A DNA stretch of 64,000 bases, from NCBI GenBank assembly GCA_017893485.1, contig CM030366.1, positions 78,300,654 through 78,364,653 of the forward strand, written 5' to 3'. Origin of the DNA: Hemerocallis citrina (taxonomy: Eukaryota; Streptophyta; Magnoliopsida; Asparagales; Asphodelaceae). Made by a program: the position numbers and the translations under genes. A model generated the notes under the pieces. The model did no database searches. It saw nothing but the letters and a program-made list of their open reading frames with translations, and was not told the origin of the DNA. Below, piece by piece: positions 10,402-21,687 of this stretch (positions are counted from its first letter, which is position 1; each line of letters starts with the position of its first letter).

Positions 10402-12867
10402 TCATGCTATCTTCGCCCTGGAAAAGTCCATCTCTGGATGCTGCGGTGCAAAGCAAATGATGTGATTGTCAATAATGAAATAATGAAACAAAGTAATTAA
10501 TATAAAGAATCAAAGTATTTATTATTATATCACAGTAAACCAATAAGAGAAACTAATCATTGTCCTTTTCTACCTCAGCCATAAATTTTTTAAGAATCTC
10601 TTGCTTCTGCATTTCATCGCTAGTTGGAAGACCCATTGACTTCTGTCGCTGATCAAACTGAAAACAAACCAAAGAGAAAAATTAAAATACAAAGAAAATG
10701 CAATAATAGATAAGCAAGAGAACGGGGAAAAGAGGAAATAGTACCATCATTTTTTCCACAGTTTGGCGGGTTTCAGGATCCAAATCAGATAGTTTACTGT
10801 TCTCAGGTTCTACTTTCTGGGTATCAATTTCAGGATCACCTGTTACCAAGCATTTCCACCATTCCATCTGGTTCTGCTTAGTCAACAGAATGGAAATGAA
10901 CTTCCCATCCTCTGTGAAGTTTAATAGTATAAATCCATAGGAAAATAGGGTTAGTATATTCTGGAACATCAGACACAACTTAGTTTTTACAAGGAGAAAT
11001 TATGTCAATTTTACACGTACCGATGTTCCAGAAGCAATCATCCAATCTGACAGTTCGATGAAGTTCCCCCTGCAATTATATCAATATGCATTAAATGTAA
11101 TAAACCGATCAGAAGATGCAAACTCAATTCAAATAACAGACAATAGTCAGATACTCACATCAATTATAGGAGGTTGTCCCTTGAGCCCAACTTTGAGATG
11201 GTTTTTCTTCAGATCATATGCCACAAACCTCGATTTGGTTCCATGAGGGACTGGAATGTTGATAGTAACCTCTTGAAGTGTTTGAGTCCAAGAATACTTC
11301 TCCATATCCAAACCATTTCCAGAGTTGGGTTCTGCACAAAAAAAGAAAGAGATGTCACGAAGCTGTTGACTTAAACTAAACAAAATGTTCACTTGATTCC
11401 AAATAATATTATTGACTGGTATGCATGAAGTTAACTAATACATTCTTTACTGTATGAAATTACAAATAATATTCACACTGAGAACCAGTCTGAACAGTAT
11501 CACAATCTTCTGTCGTCATGTTTTTGGTAAAAGTCCTCCAGAAACAAGGGAAGCCAGCCGCGGTTTCCGTGGTATAATACACCAAAATATACCATCACAC
11601 TCTAATTGTTGTGATTCCATAAACATCATAATAATTAAGTTGAATAGTTCCCATATACAAGCACAACATGATTTGTCTTCCTTTATCATCTTCTTATAAG
11701 GTGTTTGCTTAGCTTATTATTATAGGCACAGTCCTTCACTCTCACTCTCCACCAAGATAAGAAAATGGAACGAGCACTGGTGGAAGTGGAAATGCAAGTG
11801 GAGATACAAAATTTCAAGTCCCGAGAGTGGAAGAAGTCTCAACAGTCAGGAGGGGCTAGGAGCGAAAACAGGTTCTATCTATGACAAATAGATTCATCTA
11901 TATACGGCTAGTAAAGAAAACAACATCATTAGAATCTGCAGTTGGTAGCTTGCAAATCGCTTTTGACCAGAGACAAACTACAAGCTAAGAAGCTTAGCCT
12001 CTTACAAAGGCGGATCGGGTGCAAAGTTAGGGTCGGTCTGTACTCAATTTATATCGCTTGTTTATTCTTATGTTCCACTTAACTCTGTATTTCATGATGG
12101 TTTATTGTTTTTATGTTGCTTTATATGTTATAGTATATTAATGAAAATTATGAGGGAAAAATAAAGGGTACAAACTTGGCAACTAAGTCAACAAGCTATA
12201 TCACAATTGACAACAACATGCATGCCAACAAGTTCACTTACTATATCACTTTGCGGATGTAACCATATTTCATGAGCCAAAAAATGGCACAATCAATTAA
12301 GTAAAAGTTTCATCAAGAAAAAAAAATTCACACTTAAGTATCAATCACATAGGCATACTTTATTTGAAATCTTCACACAAACAGATTGAAGCAACAAAAG
12401 TATGTGTACTAGAAGGTAATGAAGAGGTGATGCAAGGATGCCACTGTACAGGTTGGAAATCATGAAAGTGTTGAAGTCACAAATACGTATGACCAGATGA
12501 AACTAATTCATCAGGATAACGAGCATAAATTACGCCTGTGGGTTTACGTTGATCACAAAAGACTTCATGGACAAAAGCGAACTTGACCAGTAGTGATTAG
12601 GACATCTATAACACATTCAACAAAGCATGCATGAGCAAGGGGGACAAAAAGGTGCCACTATCAGCTGGAAACATCCTATGATATGAGAGGCAACCAGCAA
12701 TAATGTATAACTTCAATCTACATGAAAACAAGCATGAATTGATTGACCACAATTAGAGTCTATAACCATCAGAGAGAATTCTTCTTTCTGAAAACAATTT
12801 CTCATTCTAACCTACATAATCCAAGGCCCTATCACCTAAGTTATTGCAAATCAGTGTCTACCTAACG

Positions 12868-12909
<42 letters not shown>

Positions 12910-14781
12910 CTCATCTCATACTCTCATTTCATTGAGAATCTATAATTGATCTCAACAATGTTCAGGTTCCGAACTACGTTTGTGTCTGAGTACTAGTTTT
13001 GGCACTGCTTGGCACCATTAGATTTTGAATTTTGAGAAAGTTCCAAGAGTTGCGCCAAGAGTTTGGGTTTTCTTTCCAAATGATAAATATATAGCAATGC
13101 ATAACAATCTATTGCACTCGTAAAAGGGTGATTTTACAATTATTCCCTCCACTGATCAAGATATGGAAGAAAGGTAAATCATGGAAAGACAATTAAAATT
13201 GGAAATGTCCGTTCTCTCTCTTAAAAACGGGTAAGTAAAAGATATACTCTCTAGACCAAACCAGAGCATGATCTGAAATAGAATTGTACCCATCACTGAT
13301 TTGGTTTAATAATCAAAGGCGCACAAGTAGAATTTGTTGAGGTAAAAGGCGAAGCGGAACTGCAAAACAAGGCAAACTGCCTCTACAAATGGACGATGCA
13401 AAACAATTCCCTGAAGTGCACTCACGGCGTGCATGTTTGTGCGCCGCATGAGTTGCAGGCAAAGTGCATGCTTCAATTCTAGAGAGTTTTGATTTGAATT
13501 TTCAGGTGAGATATGGTTTTACAAAAAATCCAAACCCGAATTGGTAAAGTAATGAATTCGGAAAGCTGCAATGCATTTTAAGCCAAATCTAGGGTATGAA
13601 GCAACTCAACCACTGTTCAACCTCATATCCTCCCGGACTCTCCTCTTTGGTGATTTCTCTAACCGCAATTGCCTTTCCTGAGGTACTCCTTCCTCTTTCA
13701 CATGATATTCCATATTTTTCTCTTGTTGTTGATTCAACAATCCTTTCCTCTTTGTTGACCATCATCTAACTTCTTTTCCTTCTTTCCTTTTTCAGCAAGG
13801 AGCTGATTTTGTCTATTTTCATGTTCTTCTGGCAAGGAGTTGGTGTTTTCTTCTTTCTTTTATACCTCTTAAAGGTTATATGTTCTCTATTTAGGCTATG
13901 TTTGGAAATAAAGTTAAGTTAGGATAACTGGAATTATCTCTAATAACTTTAAAAACCTCCAGCTATCCTAACTTTGGTGTGTTTGAGACTCATTTTGGAG
14001 TTCAGATAACTCTAATTATCTTACCCCAAAAGGTGAGAAAACCATAGTTATCTAAACTCCACTCCTACCAAATTTTTCTTACCTTTGAAGATAAAATTGA
14101 GGTAAGGGCATGACAACCAAAGTTAGCACCGCTTGTACAATTGTACCTCCATAGTCAATGTAACTTTGGTTATCTAAACTTTGTTCCCAAACAGAGCCTT
14201 AAGGTTTAAGGTCCGGGAGTAGTTGTCATCTATTTTGTTCTCTTTCTTCTTCTTTAGTGAATCTCATATAATAGTTTTAAGGTTTTAACGTAATAATGTC
14301 ATTTTAGACAAAAAGTAAATAACAAATTACAGTTTTCAAGAAAAGAAGAAAACTTACTCCTGGCCTTGCCTTCACCTTCACCATTAACTTCCTCCTTTTT
14401 CTCTTCATCCACCTCCATCTTCTTCTCCTCTTCCTCTTTTTTCTTCTTCTTCTCGGCCTCCTCATCCTCCTCTCTCTTCTTTCTCTTCTTCTCCGCGTCC
14501 TCCTTCTCCTTCGCCGCCGTAACCACCGCCACAAGCCTCTTCACCGACGAATCCTCCTTGAACAGATCCGACTTCCGACGGACCAGATCGATCGCCGTTT
14601 CAAGAAAGGGCATCGCTCCCTCCCTCGCCAAGATCGCCGCCAAGACTTGCTCGTCCGACGAAGAGTCGACGGCCGAAGATGAAGACGACGACGACGATGT
14701 CTTCTCTTTCTCTTGTTGGGGCTTCTGCTGCTGCTGCTGCTGTTGAGGTTCTTTTTCATCGAAATCCGATATCACAGCCAT
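10402..14781 (-). CDS. BOB1: BOBBER1-like NudC-domain co-chaperone, six exons
   Basis: Inferred exons, all with GT/AG introns: 14781-14358, 11331-11159, 11069-11021, 10911-10745, 10657-10574 and 10440-10402. They total 936 bases, 311 codons plus TGA, close to the roughly 300 residues of plant BOBBER proteins. The start is the ATG at 14781. Residues 1-45 hold a poly-Q and a poly-Ser tract. Residues about 46-95 form a helical NudC N-terminal-like region, followed by a Lys/Glu-rich segment. The CS (p23-like) domain begins near residue 153 ([10 protein letters not shown]) and includes LKVGLKGQ and MEWWKC. The C-terminus holds [12 protein letters not shown], then [17 protein letters not shown], and ends [12 protein letters not shown], encoded partly by a 39-bp last exon. 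In Arabidopsis, BOBBER1 is a cytosolic small heat-shock-like chaperone needed for development and thermotolerance. No broken codon was seen, so the gene is probably functional. Confidence 0.93.
12870..12907. repeat. (GA)n microsatellite in intron 1
   Basis: There are about 19 uninterrupted ag/ga dinucleotides. On the transcribed strand it is a (CT)n tract. Confidence 0.95.
13894..14198. mobile_element. Tourist-like MITE (PIF/Harbinger type) in BOBBER intron 1
   Basis: The left end GGCTATGTTTGGAAATAAAG and the reverse complement of the right end GGCTCTGTTTGGGAACAAAG form imperfect terminal inverted repeats. The element is 305 bp and flanked by TTA on both sides (13891-13893, 14199-14201), the 3-bp target duplication typical of PIF/Harbinger elements. 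It has no coding capacity. Confidence 0.8.
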
Positions 14782-14860
14782 GGCGTTGTTCAAGTGAGTT
14801 GAAAAGATTGGGTTTTTTTTGTTTGGGGTTGAAGGAGATGGAAGAGGGAAAAAAGAGAGG

Positions 14861-14869
14861 ATTTTTATA
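14861..14869 (-). promoter_or_regulatory. Putative TATA box of the BOBBER-like gene
   Basis: The minus-strand word TATAAAAAT lies about 80 bp upstream of the ATG and is followed by a pyrimidine-rich leader (ctcttttttccctcttcc). This is consistent with a transcription start near 14835. It is inferred from position and consensus only. Confidence 0.5.
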
Positions 14870-15599
14870 AAGGTCTAGGTAGTTCGGACTACGGCGACTT
14901 GCCTTCGTTGCTAAGGGTGACAACTGGGTCGATCGGGCCGGGTCGGGTCGAACCGTGCGGGTCGAACCCAAGTCAAGACGGGTTCGGATCGGATTGAGGG
15001 CTTAACTGGGCCGTGTTCGAATTCGGTAATGTCGACCTGGTCGACCGACGAATCCAAACGAGTCGAACCTGTTACGGGTTGATCCGGATCGCAGGTTGGC
15101 CCGGTTGAGCTATTTGGTTTTTTTTATAAAAAAAATTCAACCCAAATATATTTAACCGGATCGGTTGAGCTATTTGACTGTGCAATTACTAAACCACTGT
15201 GGGGATACGGCAAAGTCGTAATTGATATGATCATCTTTTGAATCATCCAATCACTTTCGATCCAATCACTATCAATCATTGGAATATCGTTACAACCTTT
15301 CCAACAGTCGGAAGTTAACGATACTCAACAAGTTAAATTAAACAAAAGTACAATTAAACCATCTCTCATTTTATTGTAAAGTTTAAAACAATCAGATTTG
15401 AGTGTATTTTTAGGAATTCTTCTAAAACGTGGATTCAGTGCATTTTGGTTAAATTCCTCTGTTCCTACAATCAGAATATTAAAAAGGTAACTCCTGCCTA
15501 ATAACTAGTCAAACCATTTACCGGCGAACATTTTCGAGATCATATGGGTAGCTATCTACATGTCCGGTCCTAGAGTGGATTTTTTGTTGGTCGGGTTGG

Positions 15600-15985
15600 T
15601 CTTGTAATAGATCTTTGTGTACATTTTGAATGTGTCGTTTAATTGTACATGTTCTCGCACCCTTTCTCCATTTGTAACTTTTATAACAAGTTTTACAAAT
15701 CTTATATCCTACACCCGGATTATCCTTTTCGGGGATATAGTTATAATATTTATGCCAATCACTAGTTTTCCCCTAGTTTTTCTACTACTAGTGGGTTCAG
15801 TTTGTTTTGTTTGTGTGTCAACATTATGCATTTCTTCTTCTATGTCATATGGAGGGACATCGTCAGATCCTACCATAGGATTCAGTATAAATTTGGGCAC
15901 TACATGTGGGACTATTGGAGGCCAACGTGAAGTACTGGTGGAATCTTGTCCACTTTTGCTACTGCCGCTAACTCGTGATGTAGAC
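15600..15985 (-). pseudogene. hAT transposase N-terminal relic with BED-type zinc finger
   Basis: From the ATG at 15985 the minus strand encodes a Ser/Thr-rich acidic N-terminus. After a frameshift or stop near 15710 it continues as GYKICKTCYKSYKW and CTIKRHIQNVH. The spacing C-x2-C ... H-x4-H is that of a BED zinc finger, the DNA-binding module at the N-terminus of hAT transposases. The catalytic and dimerisation parts are missing; only about 700 bp separate the finger from the element end. Confidence 0.6.
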
Positions 15986-16111
15986 ATAGCAATAGTGTAT
16001 GTGACAAATAACAATTTATAGTGTTCTAATAGTGTATGTGAAAAGATAAAAAATAATCTAGGAGATATATGTTTTAAAAAAAAAACTAAAAACCAATATG
16101 AGGGTTGAGAG

Positions 16112-17011
16112 TAGGGGTGGACAACTATTATCCGAACCGACCAATCCGAACCAATCTAACCCGAACCGAACAGTTTTTAACCGAACCAATTGGGGGTTTG
16201 GATTGGATCGGTTCTTGATCTTTAATAACCAATTGGACCGGTTCGGTTGTTGGATGAGGCTTTCAAATAACCGATGAAACCGAACCGACCATACCTCTAT
16301 AAAAAATATATTCTACCTTTAATTTCTTGAATATACAAATAGTCATTTTTCATTTTCCTTGAGATACAAACAGTCTTTTTTAATTTCTTTAATACAAACC
16401 GAGTAGTTTTTCTACCTATGTTTTGGTTCTCCATAATCCTATGTGTTATGTTATTGAGAAATGCTTGATTTACAGTGTGACCCAACTTAATAGAATCATA
16501 AAGTTGATGTAACATTTAGTAGTTACTTTAATTAAGTCAAGCAGAAATTATTTTCTAATTTTTTTTATTGCACCTGAAATTCAATTAGCCATGGTTATTG
16601 ATATTTTTTTTATGATAATAAACTAAGATTACAGAAGTATGCAAGTGAAAAAGCAGTTTATCTCACTTATTTAAACGTCATCATCTCAAACAATTAGTGC
16701 AAAATTCATTAACCACTTGTGGTTTTATGAATCTTCATTTTAAATTTATTTCTGAATAACAAATAGCAGGTTGTTTCTTAATTTTGATTGAAGTTGATCT
16801 TTTAAATTTCAACAAAATAATGAATGATGTTGAAGGAGAAAAGTAGCACGCCAATCCAATCCAATCCAAACCGAGCTTAATCGGCTTGGATGGAAACCGA
16901 TCCAATTAAGGTTCGGATTGGTTGCAGATGAGAAAATTAAAAAACCGATCTTCTTTGGATCGGTGGTGGATGGTCCATATTAGGTCGAATACAGACCGAT
17001 GCCCACCCCTA
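16112..17011. mobile_element. Non-autonomous hAT-type element with perfect 8-bp target duplication
   Basis: It begins TAGGGGTGGACAAC and ends TGCCCACCCCTA, giving terminal inverted repeats TAGGGGTGG. Both sides carry gttgagag (16104-16111 and 17012-17019), an exact 8-bp duplication. Subterminal DNA is rich in ccgaacc/ggttcgg words. The element is 900 bp without transposase coding and lies inside the older hAT at 14914-17774. Confidence 0.9.
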
Positions 17012-18233
17012 GTTGAGAGAGAGAAATGAAAAAAATCAACAAACAATTCGTAACAAAAAAAAATAGAACTACAAAAAAAATAAAGAGTTGAGAAGGTTGT
17101 GAATTTTGATACCGTACTCCGGGAATAATCGTATATATAAATGAAAGAGAAATTAACAGTAGAAGTAGATGTAGTCATAGTCCGGTAGTCGTAGAAAATA
17201 AAGAAATAGCTTATTCGTTGAGGGAGTTTGTAGCCGAGAGCGTTGTTGAATCACCACGAATTCAATACGATTGAAATTGTAAATTCTTTGTTGCTTGCTT
17301 CTTTGATGAATGAAATTGATTGAATTGAGTAGTAGCAGTAGAGAGAGTAAGAAAGTAAGAAAGTAAGTTGTCAAAAAAAAATGATTGAAGTTAGGGGGTT
17401 TTTATAGAGAAAAAACTCCCAAAAAATCCAAAAACAAAACAAAACAAAACAAAACAAAACCAAACACCAAAACAGAGTGCCAACGGCTCTTTATTTTTGT
17501 AGGCAGCGCCAGGCATGTGTCGTTTGACCCACGGGTCGACCGTTTGACCCGCGAGTCGAACGGGTCCCAACCTGCGGGTCGAATGAGCGGGTTGTGGGCG
17601 GGTTTGACCAAGTCAACAGGTTCACGGGTCGGGTCGAGCGGGTTGGAGCTTCGAAATTGTCGAACCGGGTTGACCCGTTGTGCTAAACGGGTTCCACCCG
17701 GACCCGAACCGCTATTGAGCAGGCCGGTTTAGCGTGGTTGGGTCGTGGGTCGACCCGACCCGTTCGCCATCCCTATGCTAGCTTATAAATTTTCACCGCG
17801 ATTTTAAGGACTATTTTTCAATAAACCTTTCCCCTGGTTTTGGATTTAATTGCATAACCCCCTATTTGAACACTTTGATATTTGCTACAAGGTTTTTAAA
17901 AAAATATATAAATAATACTTGTACAGCACATATTCTATACAATATTGCACATAATTTTCAGAAAATAAGAAAATAGCAAAATAGTTTTTAAAAATTTATT
18001 TAATAACATTTATGCAATATGACACGGTTTTTTTTGGTTTGATTAACGGATATTATTCCAGTTCAAAATTTGGATGGAGAAAAAGTGGATGGTTGCGTCC
18101 TACATTTCGTCTCCTTTTTCTTATTTTAAAAAGAAAAGAGGACAAAAATCCTTGACAAAAGCTCTCTTAGCATAATATATTATAATACCATTAAGGTCCA
18201 TTAAATCTTCAAATTATGTTATATTATATCTAT

Positions 18234-18470
18234 GGCTAAATGTAAAAAAACCTCACCGAAGTATTGGTCATTTTAAAAAACTCCAATAATCTTTTTTTGT
18301 TTTAAAAAACCACACTCAACTATATTTTCACCACAATTTTTTTTAAAAAATACCTCACTCACCCTTGCCTTGAAAACATAGTTGAGTACGGTTTTTTTAA
18401 ATTAAAAAAGTTTAGTGGGGTTTATTTTTTAAATGTCCAATACTTCAACGAGGTTTTTTTTAATTTAGCC
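18234..18470. mobile_element. MITE with long terminal inverted repeats (Mutator-like)
   Basis: The left end ggctaaatgtaaaaaaacct and the reverse complement of the right end ggctaaattaaaaaaaacct match over about 40 bp, including gaagtattgg. Flanks read tatatctat (18225-18233) and tatatcttt (18471-18479), eight of nine identical. A 9-bp duplication is typical of Mutator-like elements. Length is 237 bp and no ORF is present. Confidence 0.75.
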
Positions 18471-18599
18471 TATATCTTTATATCTAACTAATAAGAGAGA
18501 GAGTGTTTACCCATATCTCCTTCCTCTATTTTGAAATAGATAAAAGAGAGAAAAATGATGAATTTTCATCTATTAACACGTGCAGTACACACATTTTCA

Positions 18600-19370
18600 T
18601 TAAAAAAATAAAATAAAACAAAATAGAAGCCCCAAAGCCCTCTAAGCCAGCCACGATCTCTTCCTCTCCCACTTTCAAAATCAAAATCCTTCATTCCTCC
18701 CCACGCCCCCCTCCCCCCATGCTGCATGCCGCCTTCGTACGCACGCTATACCACACCGTTGCTCTCACAGATCCATCTCACTTGAAGAGGGGAGGGGGTT
18801 GTCAAGCCATGGTCATAATTTGGAGGGGCAGTACTAGAGGCGGAGGAAGTTGCGGCGGTAGTGCCGGAGGTGGAAGGAGCCGGCGATACTGAGATGACAT
18901 GGCAGAAAGAGGATGTATGACGACAAAGGAGGCGACGGCTTTGACGGAGGCGGGATGGTGGAGGGAATGTCGGCAATTTTGCGGGATTGAAAGGTGAAGG
19001 AATTTGACGAGGAGATGAGGGAGAGCTAGGTGAAGGAGGAGAGGAAGAGGGCAGTGGTAGAGGAGGCGGTGGAGCGGCCGGGGCGACGGTGGTAGCGGGA
19101 GGAGAGGCGACAGGTGGGGCAGGGGTTAAAGTTAAGGATTTTGATGGTGGAGTGCTGTTGCTTTGAGATTGGTGATGACATTGGAGAATGAAGGATTAGT
19201 TGATGAGATTCGAAGAAAGAGTATGAGAGAGGAAGACAGGAAGATGTTTGATGATATTATGGAATTTGTGTTTCGGGGAGGGTGTTTGATGGAATGCTTC
19301 AATGTGATGTGGTTGCTGTTTTGGGCATGGAGGGCTAATGGACGATGCTTGAAGTTTCATTGAGTTGGTC
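18600..19370. other. GC-richer island with short open frames, unassigned
   Basis: After an AT-rich stretch the composition shifts to purine-rich DNA encoding Gly/Val/Glu-rich frames on plus and Pro/Ser-rich frames on minus. A plus-strand frame at 19163-19363 has a charged helical stretch (EDRKMFDDIMEFVF), but I recognise no family. It could be a gene relic. Low confidence. Confidence 0.25.
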
Positions 19371-20213
19371 AAAGTGAAGAGATTTGCAGACTATGTAAAC
19401 CAGAGCGACAACATGGTATAGTGTGGTGGCCGTGATTGCTATTAAGGTCTTCAAATTTTTCAGGTGGCAATGATATAGTTGTTATTCTTTAAATTCGAAT
19501 AGAACAATTATACTTATTGTTTGATGAACTACACGCAACAAAATTGAACATGCATGCTCAACTGTTGACCTTAGTAATTCTTATATTTACTGTAACCCCT
19601 ATTTCCGCAAATACGTATTTCTTGGGTATTGTTCCGTATTTTGATATTTATAAATTTGTTATTGTTAAATTCGTTTTGAATTTATTGTTAAAGCTTTTCC
19701 TAAACAATAGTTGTAATTATTTTGAATAAATATTGCTCTATTTCTACTTGATCAACTATTTACATTTTAAACTCAAATCAAAGATATTGTTTCTGTTTGA
19801 ACTATTTCGACAAATTCATATTTTTATATATTGATATTACTCTGATAATTGCTAGTTTATGTATTAGTGTTGTTATTCTTATTGTCATTTTATTATTAAT
19901 GTTATTATTAGTATTATTATTTTATTGTCATGGTTAGTATTTCTATTCTTATTGTCATTATGATTATTTATTATTATTATTATTGATTATTAAAACAAAT
20001 CGATTCTTATTTAATAATTGTGCTTCTTTTATTTTAAATAATTTATGTAATGTGACACAAATTGTATTTTGTTATAATCGCATTTTATCGGATAGCTTAT
20101 TCTCTTGTATTTGGGTTTATATTAATCCATTCTATTCATGTAAATCTATTTTATTAATCGGGTTTTATACCCAATTGCCCAATTACCCAATACCCAATAT
20201 CTCATCTTTTTCC

Positions 20214-20226
20214 CCTATAAATACTA
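20214..20226 (+). promoter_or_regulatory. TATA box of copy A
   Basis: The word cctataaatacta precedes a C/T-rich leader containing ctaaccctag. Corresponding minus-strand TATA words occur in copies B (near 48121-48128) and C (near 53251-53260), which supports a conserved promoter in this family. Confidence 0.55.
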
Positions 20227-21687
20227 TAATCTTCTCATTAAAACCCTAATCCCCGCCGCCTAACCCTAGTTCCTGTGAAGCCCCCCTATACTGTGAAACC
20301 CTACCCTCCCAAATCCTGTTCCTCCCTCTTCATCTCTCCCGCTCTCTCCCTGTTTCCCAAACCGCCCAACTCCATTGCCCATCACCACCCGTCGCTTCCC
20401 TATCATCTCCGTCATCCACCCTACGTCATTGCCTTCCCCTCCGCCTCGCCACCTCTCCCCGTCCTCGTCGTCTTCAACTGCTCGAACCCAACTCCACCGA
20501 GCTACCATCGCGCCATTGCCTCGACGCTTCCCCTCCTCGTTGCCACTGTGGTCCCCTCGTCAACCTCACCCCTCCGAAGATCCCCTAGCACCGCCGTTCA
20601 AGCCCTGAGAGCACTCCGATCGTCGTCCCTCTGTTTCCAACCGAAAACAGAGCATCCGTCACTTCACCGTGCCATCTCGCCGTTGCGTCGCTTCCCGACC
20701 GTAACGCCGCCATAGTCAGCATCGCCGCCTCGCCGTGGTGTCGTCGTCCCGAGCTCACCGCAGTCGCCGCTAGCCTCCCGCGCGTTCTCTCTCTCTGTCG
20801 AAGGAAGAAGAAGAAGTGGGATTGGTCCGTTTTGCCGTTTGGTGTTCGGGTGTAGCGGATCAAAGATCAATGTTTGATGTTTTGCTGAAGAGAGGAGATT
20901 GAGTGGGTCTGTGGGTGTTTGCTGTTGCGGGTATAGGTGATCCCGTACTTGCTTGTTTGGTGTTCAACAGAAGGTGATTGGTTAATCTTGCTGTCCCGTG
21001 TTCTGGCACATCAGATCCGAGATCGCTGTCCCATGTTCTGTCCAGATCCGGTGTGGGGACATCTTTGGCTGAGTTACTGTTGCATTGTTGCTATTGGTTT
21101 CTTCGAATGTAGTTCACACGTGTTTTGGGATTTTCGCCCAGAATTCTGATCCCGTCATTCCTATTTAATTGTATCTGTAATATAACAGGCAAGTCTCTTC
21201 TTGAACCCTTTTTATTATTTGTGTTCAAGATTATTTGATCTCTTGCAAGTAGATCCCGTCCATTTTGTTATCAAAACTACTTTTGACAATTCCGTTAAGA
21301 TTATCGAGGATTTACACAAACTAACCCGACATACTCTTAACATCGTGCTATTTCCTTGATCTAAACCTAGTCCCCATTTTTTCATGCATATGCACTTAAA
21401 TAACTAGATACATACATATGACTGCTTGATAAATTGGACATTGAAATTGTATGTGCTAAATTGAAATTGCTCGATGAATTGACACCATGACTGTGATAAT
21501 TGTATCTTAAACCTTAGAAATTTGCATGTTGACACCTAGGATCACTTTGATTACCAATTTTCATGCTATATGTGATCGTATGATTTATTTGTTGCATTTT
21601 TGTGTTAAGTTGATTTCTGGTCTGCTGGATGTTTCACTTTGAATCAGATTTTTAACCATGCTAATGACATAATTTGAAATAACTTGC

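Larger units (their letters stand above)
11332..14357 (-). other. Large first intron of the BOBBER-like gene
   Basis: It is 3,026 bp, against 87-133 bp for the other four introns. Donor and acceptor are GTAAGT and TTTGTGCAG. It contains a (GA)n microsatellite and a Tourist-like MITE but no retroelement ORF. Open frames within it have no recognised domains. Confidence 0.85.
14914..17774 (-). mobile_element. Decayed hAT transposon, interrupted by a younger element
   Basis: The left end reads AGGGTGACAACTGGGTCG and the reverse complement of the right end AGGGATGGCGAACGGGTCG. Both run into subterminal DNA full of gggtcg/cgaccc words, characteristic of plant hAT elements of the Ac/Tam3 group. Flanks share tgcta (14909-14913 and 17776-17780), an imperfect trace of the expected 8-bp duplication. 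Only an N-terminal transposase relic remains (15600-15985). The element lies just upstream of the BOBBER-like promoter. Confidence 0.65.

Noticed and set aside
12870..12907. CRISPR-like or satellite array
   Set aside because: It is a plain (GA)n microsatellite; no CRISPR arrays are expected or seen in this plant DNA.
14366..14746. Long plus-strand open frame rich in Ser and Phe
   Set aside because: It is the antisense shadow of BOBBER exon 1, caused by its Lys/Glu and Gln repeats.
16297..16515. A 72-codon minus frame in the inner hAT-type element as transposase
   Set aside because: It is Lys/Ile-rich AT-driven sequence without BED, DDE or hAT dimerisation motifs.
20275..20715. Pro/Ser-rich 146-codon frame as a host gene
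   Set aside because: It lies in the GC-rich leader of copy A; equivalent blocks in copies B and C show no conserved protein, so I treat it as non-coding or unassigned.
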